Below are positions 6,548 through 10,028 of a DNA stretch of 10,028 nucleotides, piece by piece (positions within the stretch are counted from its first letter, which is position 1; each line of letters begins with the position of its first letter). The notes beneath the pieces are model-generated. The model made no database searches. It was not told where the DNA came from and was given only the letters and a program-made list of their open reading frames with translations. The position numbers and the translations under genes are program-made. The DNA is from Lachnospiraceae bacterium UBA4380 (lineage in GTDB: Bacteria; Bacillota; Clostridia; Lachnospirales; Lachnospiraceae). Where the stretch lies: assembly GCA_002390025.1 (NCBI GenBank), contig DGRU01000082.1, positions 18,788 to 28,815 on the forward strand, in the 5' to 3' direction.

Positions 6548-6556
6548 ATTGTAGCA
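6548..6556 (-). promoter_or_regulatory. Predicted extended -10 promoter of the SH3-like gene
   Basis: The minus strand reads TGCTACAAT: TG-N-TACAAT, with five of six bases matching TATAAT. The -35 region is poor, as is common for extended -10 promoters. Transcription would begin near 6541, giving an 84-nt leader, and lies well after the uppP stop codon. Confidence 0.55.
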
Positions 6557-6651
6557 TAAAACACGGCGGGAGTTTCATTTGTTTTTATCTGAACTGCGTT
6601 TTTTTTCATAAACGCCTGCCCCGGAACAGCTTTGGGGGGCGTTTCCCGCAT

Positions 6652-6667
6652 CCGGCAGGTCTGCCGG
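6652..6667. other. Short palindrome after uppP
   Basis: CCGGCAG and CTGCCGG form a perfect inverted repeat with a 2-nt centre, about 30 nt after the uppP stop codon. No T run follows on the minus strand, so it is not a standard intrinsic terminator, but it may stabilise the 3' end of the uppP mRNA. Confidence 0.4.
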
Positions 6668-6696
6668 CGCAGTCCTGTCCGGCCCTTCCTCTCCGG

Positions 6697-7530
6697 TCAC
6701 TTGCGGATGATCGTGAAATAGATGATCACGACCAGGCCCAGAATGATCCTGTACCATCCGAAAACCTTGAAGTCATGTGAGCGGATATAGTTCATCAAGA
6801 AGCGGATGACCAGGACGGAGACGACAAAGGCGACGATCATTCCGACCGCCAGGATCGCCATTTCCATTCCCGAAAAATAGAGTCCGTACTTGATGATCTT
6901 GAGAAGGCTGGCGCCGAACATGACCGGGATGGCCAGAATAAAAGTGAACTGGGCTGCCACTGTTCTGGATACGCCGACCATGATTCCGCCCAGGATCGTG
7001 GCTCCGGACCGGGACGTTCCGGGAAAGATCGCGGCGATCAGCTGGAAGAGACCGATGAACAGCGCCTCCCGGTAGGTCAGGTCGCGGAGGTTTTTGGTGA
7101 CGGCTTTTTTGCCGGCATTGCGGTTCTCCACGATGATAAATGCCACACCGACCAGGATCAGCATGATCGAGACGACGAACCAGTTGTAAAAATGCACCTC
7201 CAGCCAGTCGTCCGCCAGGATTCCGACAATGGCGGCAGGGACGCAGGCAACGAGAGCCTTGCACCACAGGCTGATCGTGTCATGATCGATATACCGCTTT
7301 CCTGTCCGGTTATTCTTTTTAACGGGCCAGATCGTATTCCAGTAAAGGACTACGACCGCCAGGATCGCTCCCAGCTGGATCACAACGAGAAACATCTGCC
7401 AGAAAACAGCCGAGACGCGCAGCGTCACAAACTCATTCAGCAGGATCATATGGCCGGTGCTGCTGACCGGAAGCCATTCGGTGACGCCTTCCACCAGGCC
7501 GAACAGCGCGGCTTTCAAGAGTTCTATCAT
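6697..7530 (-). CDS. uppP: Undecaprenyl-diphosphatase UppP (BacA family)
   Basis: UppP removes a phosphate from undecaprenyl diphosphate on the outer face of the membrane, regenerating the lipid carrier for peptidoglycan and other wall polymers; it also confers some bacitracin tolerance. The 277 residues match the usual family length (about 265-280). Both catalytic regions are present: EGVTEWLPVSSTGH at about 14-27, with Glu14, Glu18 and His27, and PGTSRSGAT at 170-178, with Arg174. The rest is a series of about seven or eight hydrophobic helices. The ATG at 7530 follows AAGGAAGG at a somewhat long spacing of about 11 nt. The gene sits 131 nt after the aminotransferase gene with no terminator or clear promoter between, so the two may share a transcript. 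Confidence 0.97.
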   Translation of the reverse strand: MIELLKAALFGLVEGVTEWLPVSSTGHMILLNEFVTLRVSAVFWQMFLVVIQLGAILAVVVLYWNTIWPVKKNNRTGKRYIDHDTISLWCKALVACVPAAIVGILADDWLEVHFYNWFVVSIMLILVGVAFIIVENRNAGKKAVTKNLRDLTYREALFIGLFQLIAAIFPGTSRSGATILGGIMVGVSRTVAAQFTFILAIPVMFGASLLKIIKYGLYFSGMEMAILAVGMIVAFVVSVLVIRFLMNYIRSHDFKVFGWYRIILGLVVIIYFTIIRK

Positions 7531-7610
7531 GAATATTATGTCCTTCCTTTATATTCCGGAACATGGTTTCTATTCAGTGTTTCCAGAGTTTCTCCGGGCA
7601 CAGGACCGGT

Positions 7611-7640
7611 CCGGGTCTGCCTTCCGGGGTCTGCCTTCCG
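7611..7640. repeat. Short tandem duplication upstream of uppP
   Basis: The plus strand has CCGGGTCTGCCTT directly followed by CCGGGGTCTGCCTT, two copies of 13 and 14 bp differing by one G. They lie in the non-coding gap just after the aminotransferase stop codon. No function is apparent. Confidence 0.7.
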
Positions 7641-7661
7641 TGCTGTGCCTGCGGGCTTTCT

Positions 7662-8855
7662 TCAGCGGTTGGGATACTCCGCCTCCACAAAGCGCCTGAT
7701 GGCGGCGAGGGAGCGCTCCACCTTCTCGGTGTTCACACAGTAAGCTACACGGAAGAAGCCGGGTGCCTCAAAGCCATTGCCTGGGACAAAGACCAGGTCA
7801 TAGTCCAGGGCCTTTTTGCAGAAGGCGACAGCATCGTCCTCCAGAGCCTTGGGCATGATGTAGAAGGTGCCGCCCGGGCGGGGAACCGTGAAGCCAAGTT
7901 CCTTAAAAGTATCATAGAGCAGATTCATATTTGTCTCATAGACAGACAGGTCTGCAGTGTCCTCAAGGCAGTATGCCGCCGCCAGCATGGGCAGGGACGA
8001 AGGGCAGTTGTGGCCGAGGCCGCGGGAGATCTGTCCCATCATGGCGACCATCTTGTCCGCCTGCTCGCAGTCCGGTGATACCGCCACGTAGCCGACACGC
8101 TCTCCGGGCACGGAGAGGGACTTGGAGAAGGAATAGCAGGTCAGTGTATGGGGGTAAAATTTCGCCGGATACGCCTGCTTTTTGCCGTCAAAGACGATCT
8201 CGCGGTAGGGCTCGTCGGAGATCAGGAAGATCGTGTGGCCGTACTGCGCGGACTTCTGTGTCAGAACCTCTGCCAGGCGGGTGAGGGTCTCCTCGGAATA
8301 GACTGCGCCGGAGGGGTTGTTGGGTGTATTGATCAGGACGGCCGCTGTCTTCTCATTGAAGATCGCATCCGCCGCCTCGAAGTTGATCTGGAAATCGTCA
8401 GCCTTGATGGGCACGACTCTGATCTTTGCCCCGGCGCCGTTGATGTAGGCGACGTACTCGGAGAAATAGGGCGCGAAGACCATGATTTCCTCACCGGGCT
8501 CTGTCACACAGCGGAGCGCGTGTGCGATAGCACCTGCCGCGCCGGAGGTGGGGAAGATGTGCCCTGCGGTGTAGGACATTCCAAAGCGCTTATTCAGGGA
8601 CTCCGCGACTTTCTCCTTGACACGGGGATCGCCCATTGTCGGATTATAGCCGTGAAGGCTCAGGGGCTCTTCCTCCTGCAGAAGTCTGACAGAGATGTCC
8701 CTGTAGCTGTCCGGTGCGGGGACAGAGGGATTTCCCAGACTGTAATCAAATACATTCTCATAACCGATCTCTTTGCCGCGGGCAGTCGCGTACTCCGACA
8801 GCTCACGGATGACAGATTTGTTGTCCAGCATCGCAAGGTATTCACGATTGACCAT
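7662..8855 (-). CDS. Pyridoxal phosphate-dependent aminotransferase, class I/II (aspartate aminotransferase-like)
   Basis: The 397-residue product is a fold-type I PLP enzyme that transfers an amino group between an amino acid and a 2-oxo acid in the cytoplasm. Visible elements are GYNPTMGDPRVKEK near 69-82, NTPNNPSGAVYSEE at 176-189 (Asn180 contacts the cofactor ring region), SDEPYREIVFDG at 213-224 (Asp214, Tyr217), the Schiff-base lysine Lys245 in SFSKSLSVPGERVGY, GGTFYIMPK near 328-336, and Arg369 in FFRVAYC, which would bind the substrate carboxylate. Length and motifs fit aspartate/aromatic-type aminotransferases, but substrate cannot be read from sequence. AGGAGG lies 8 nt before the ATG at 8855. 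The frame stays open to an ATG at 9035 that overlaps the stop codon of the upstream gene, but the 60 extra residues look unrelated. Confidence 0.94.
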   Translation of the reverse strand: MVNREYLAMLDNKSVIRELSEYATARGKEIGYENVFDYSLGNPSVPAPDSYRDISVRLLQEEEPLSLHGYNPTMGDPRVKEKVAESLNKRFGMSYTAGHIFPTSGAAGAIAHALRCVTEPGEEIMVFAPYFSEYVAYINGAGAKIRVVPIKADDFQINFEAADAIFNEKTAAVLINTPNNPSGAVYSEETLTRLAEVLTQKSAQYGHTIFLISDEPYREIVFDGKKQAYPAKFYPHTLTCYSFSKSLSVPGERVGYVAVSPDCEQADKMVAMMGQISRGLGHNCPSSLPMLAAAYCLEDTADLSVYETNMNLLYDTFKELGFTVPRPGGTFYIMPKALEDDAVAFCKKALDYDLVFVPGNGFEAPGFFRVAYCVNTEKVERSLAAIRRFVEAEYPNR

Positions 8856-8863
8856 GCTATTTA

Positions 8864-8869
8864 CCTCCT
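8864..8869 (-). promoter_or_regulatory. Ribosome binding site that fixes the aminotransferase start
   Basis: AGGAGG on the minus strand sits 8 nt before the ATG at 8855, an ideal arrangement. It favours MVNREYL as the N-terminus over the longer in-frame reading that begins at 9035. Confidence 0.88.
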
Positions 8870-9031
8870 GAAAGTTGTAACTCTTTATTTTCCGGCAGGC
8901 GGTCCGAATCAGCCAGGACTGCTCTGCCGCTGTATTGTCCCGTATTGCGTTTTTGTGCTGCGGGTTTTGTTCAGCGGATTCCGTGTTGAATCCTCTGTGT
9001 CCCTTTGTATCTCTCAGTATCGTTTGTATCG

Positions 9032-9940
9032 TCATCGAAGGATAAAGAGTGTTTTGTCCGCAGGCTCTCCTTCTTTTTCCGGGATACAGCTTCCCGCAGC
9101 CTCAAAGCCCAGCTTTGTGAGCAGGCGGATGGAAGCTGCGTTGTCATTGCGGGCATCGGCCCGGATACATGTAAAGCCGATCTCCGAAATGCCGTAGCGC
9201 AGGAGTGCCCGGCAGACCTCCTCCGCGATCCCCCGGCCCCGCCATGGGGCGCCGATCAGAAATCCGAAGTCCACATCCGGCAGCGGGATCCCCAGCGCCT
9301 GCGCCTCCCTTTCCTGTCTGTCCGTGATCGCGGAATAGCCGACGCGGCCAATCAGAGCCCCGGGCTCCTCTTTCGAGATCACGGCCCAGTGTCCGAACCC
9401 GTACAGCCCGTAGATGCGCTGTATGTAGGCGCTCAGGATCTCCCTCTCATGGGCGCGGTCGTCCGACGGCGGCTGCAGAAAAGTCCTTGCCTGCCCGTCA
9501 TAGAGCGCATAGATCCCGTCCAGATCTGTGACGGTAAACTCCCTCACCAGACAGCGCTCCGTCTCCAGGATCGTCCACGGAAGGCCGGCCCCCCGCTGAT
9601 ACATCTTGACATAGCTGTCCGCTTCAACCAGATCCGGCTCCTGCACAATATAGGGGGCGCTGGAAAAAGATTCTCCCGCATTGTCCGCATGGGCGTAGCC
9701 GATCGCACAGGCTCCCCTGTCCAGCAGTTCCCGGAGCACACTTCCGCACTCGCACAGATAGAGTGTACCCACCGCAGCACCCTCCGCAGTCTCTGCCGCC
9801 TGCAGGGCGGAATCGGCCGTCAGGATACCGCTTGCAAATCCCTCTTCCCTGAGAGATTCCACAGTGCGGGTCATCTCCGCGGTCACGGCGTCAGAATGCC
9901 GTTTATCCGTTTTTTCAATTATATAAACTGTTTTCAACAT
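9032..9940 (-). CDS. GNAT-family N-acetyltransferase with an extra N-terminal domain
   Basis: The C-terminal half (about 128-302) is a RimJ/RimL-type GNAT domain that would use acetyl-CoA to acetylate an amine. TERCLVREFTVTDLDGIYALY opens the fold, FGFLIGAPWRGRGIAEE near 225-241 carries the RxxGxA acetyl-CoA pyrophosphate loop, and RNDNAASIRLLTKLGFE at 264-280 is motif B. The first 120 or so residues look like an alpha/beta domain with alternating strands and helices (TVYIIEK, ASGILTAD, GTLYLCECG, ACAIGYAH); it resembles a degenerate HAD-like or Rossmann-type unit, but I see no catalytic aspartate motif. This two-part layout is, from memory, common in Lachnospiraceae. The substrate is unknown. 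There is no Shine-Dalgarno sequence, and the -10 box lies 7 nt before the ATG. Confidence 0.88.
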   Translation of the reverse strand: MLKTVYIIEKTDKRHSDAVTAEMTRTVESLREEGFASGILTADSALQAAETAEGAAVGTLYLCECGSVLRELLDRGACAIGYAHADNAGESFSSAPYIVQEPDLVEADSYVKMYQRGAGLPWTILETERCLVREFTVTDLDGIYALYDGQARTFLQPPSDDRAHEREILSAYIQRIYGLYGFGHWAVISKEEPGALIGRVGYSAITDRQEREAQALGIPLPDVDFGFLIGAPWRGRGIAEEVCRALLRYGISEIGFTCIRADARNDNAASIRLLTKLGFEAAGSCIPEKEGEPADKTLFILR

Positions 9941-9947
9941 AACAGCT

Positions 9948-9977
9948 ATTATAACGAGTTGCAGTCAAACCTGTAAA
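9948..9977 (-). promoter_or_regulatory. Strong sigma-A promoter of the GNAT gene
   Basis: On the minus strand, -35 TTTACA (9972-9977, five of six) and a perfect -10 TATAAT (9948-9953) are separated by 18 nt. Only 7 nt lie between the -10 and the ATG at 9940, so transcription should start at or within a base or two of the start codon, predicting a leaderless mRNA. Confidence 0.8.
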
Positions 9978-10013
9978 GAGCGAAAAATATTGCCGATGCA
10001 ATATTTTTCACTC
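9978..10013 (-). terminator. Long palindromic hairpin, likely terminator of the gene beyond the right edge
   Basis: A 16-bp stem (one G-U pair on the minus-strand RNA) spans 9978-9993 and 9998-10013 around a 4-nt loop. Its core is AAAAATATTGC / GCAATATTTTT. The T run lies within the stem, as in many symmetrical terminators, so it could stop transcription from either side. It abuts the -35 of the GNAT promoter. Confidence 0.7.
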
Positions 10014-10028
10014 CCGCATTTGTGCCGC

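Overview
The window looks like core chromosome of a moderately GC-rich Firmicute, most likely class Clostridia and plausibly Lachnospiraceae. This is inferred from AGGAGG-type ribosome binding sites, a short two-domain S1 protein, clostridial-style UvrA/UvrB, and a GNAT protein with an unusual N-terminal half that I recall from that group. No database search was run. All eight genes lie on the minus strand, so transcription runs from high to low coordinates. I see no transposase, integrase, tRNA, rRNA or CRISPR array.

In transcription order: a hairpin at the right edge (9978-10013) precedes a strong promoter whose -10 box lies 7 nt from the start codon of a bipartite GNAT acetyltransferase gene (9032-9940). 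Next come a class I PLP-dependent aminotransferase (7662-8855) and undecaprenyl-diphosphatase UppP (6697-7530), which recycles the lipid carrier for cell-wall synthesis. A membrane-anchored protein with an acidic repeat linker and an SH3-like C-terminus follows (5729-6457), with its own extended -10 promoter. About 290 nt of hairpin-rich sequence, including a strong intrinsic terminator, separates it from the manganese exporter gene mntP (4854-5438). Then come a short S1-domain RNA-binding protein (4054-4713) with its own promoter and leader hairpin, and uvrB (1828-3984). An intrinsic terminator sits directly against the uvrB ribosome binding site.

A 521-nt gap separates uvrB from uvrA. It holds a 36-bp degenerate tandem repeat at the uvrB stop codon, a symmetrical terminator, a GC-rich palindrome cluster, a LexA-like half-matching site and an extended -10 promoter. 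uvrA (1306 down to the window edge) is cut off after about 435 codons. UvrA and UvrB are partners in nucleotide excision repair, but the terminator and the separate promoter suggest two transcription units.

The genes themselves are ordinary housekeeping genes and I do not see a new multi-gene system. The points that deserve a second look are in the non-coding DNA: the structured mntP leader, the terminator against the uvrB RBS, the predicted leaderless GNAT transcript, the repeat at the uvrB 3' end, and the candidate SOS site before uvrA.
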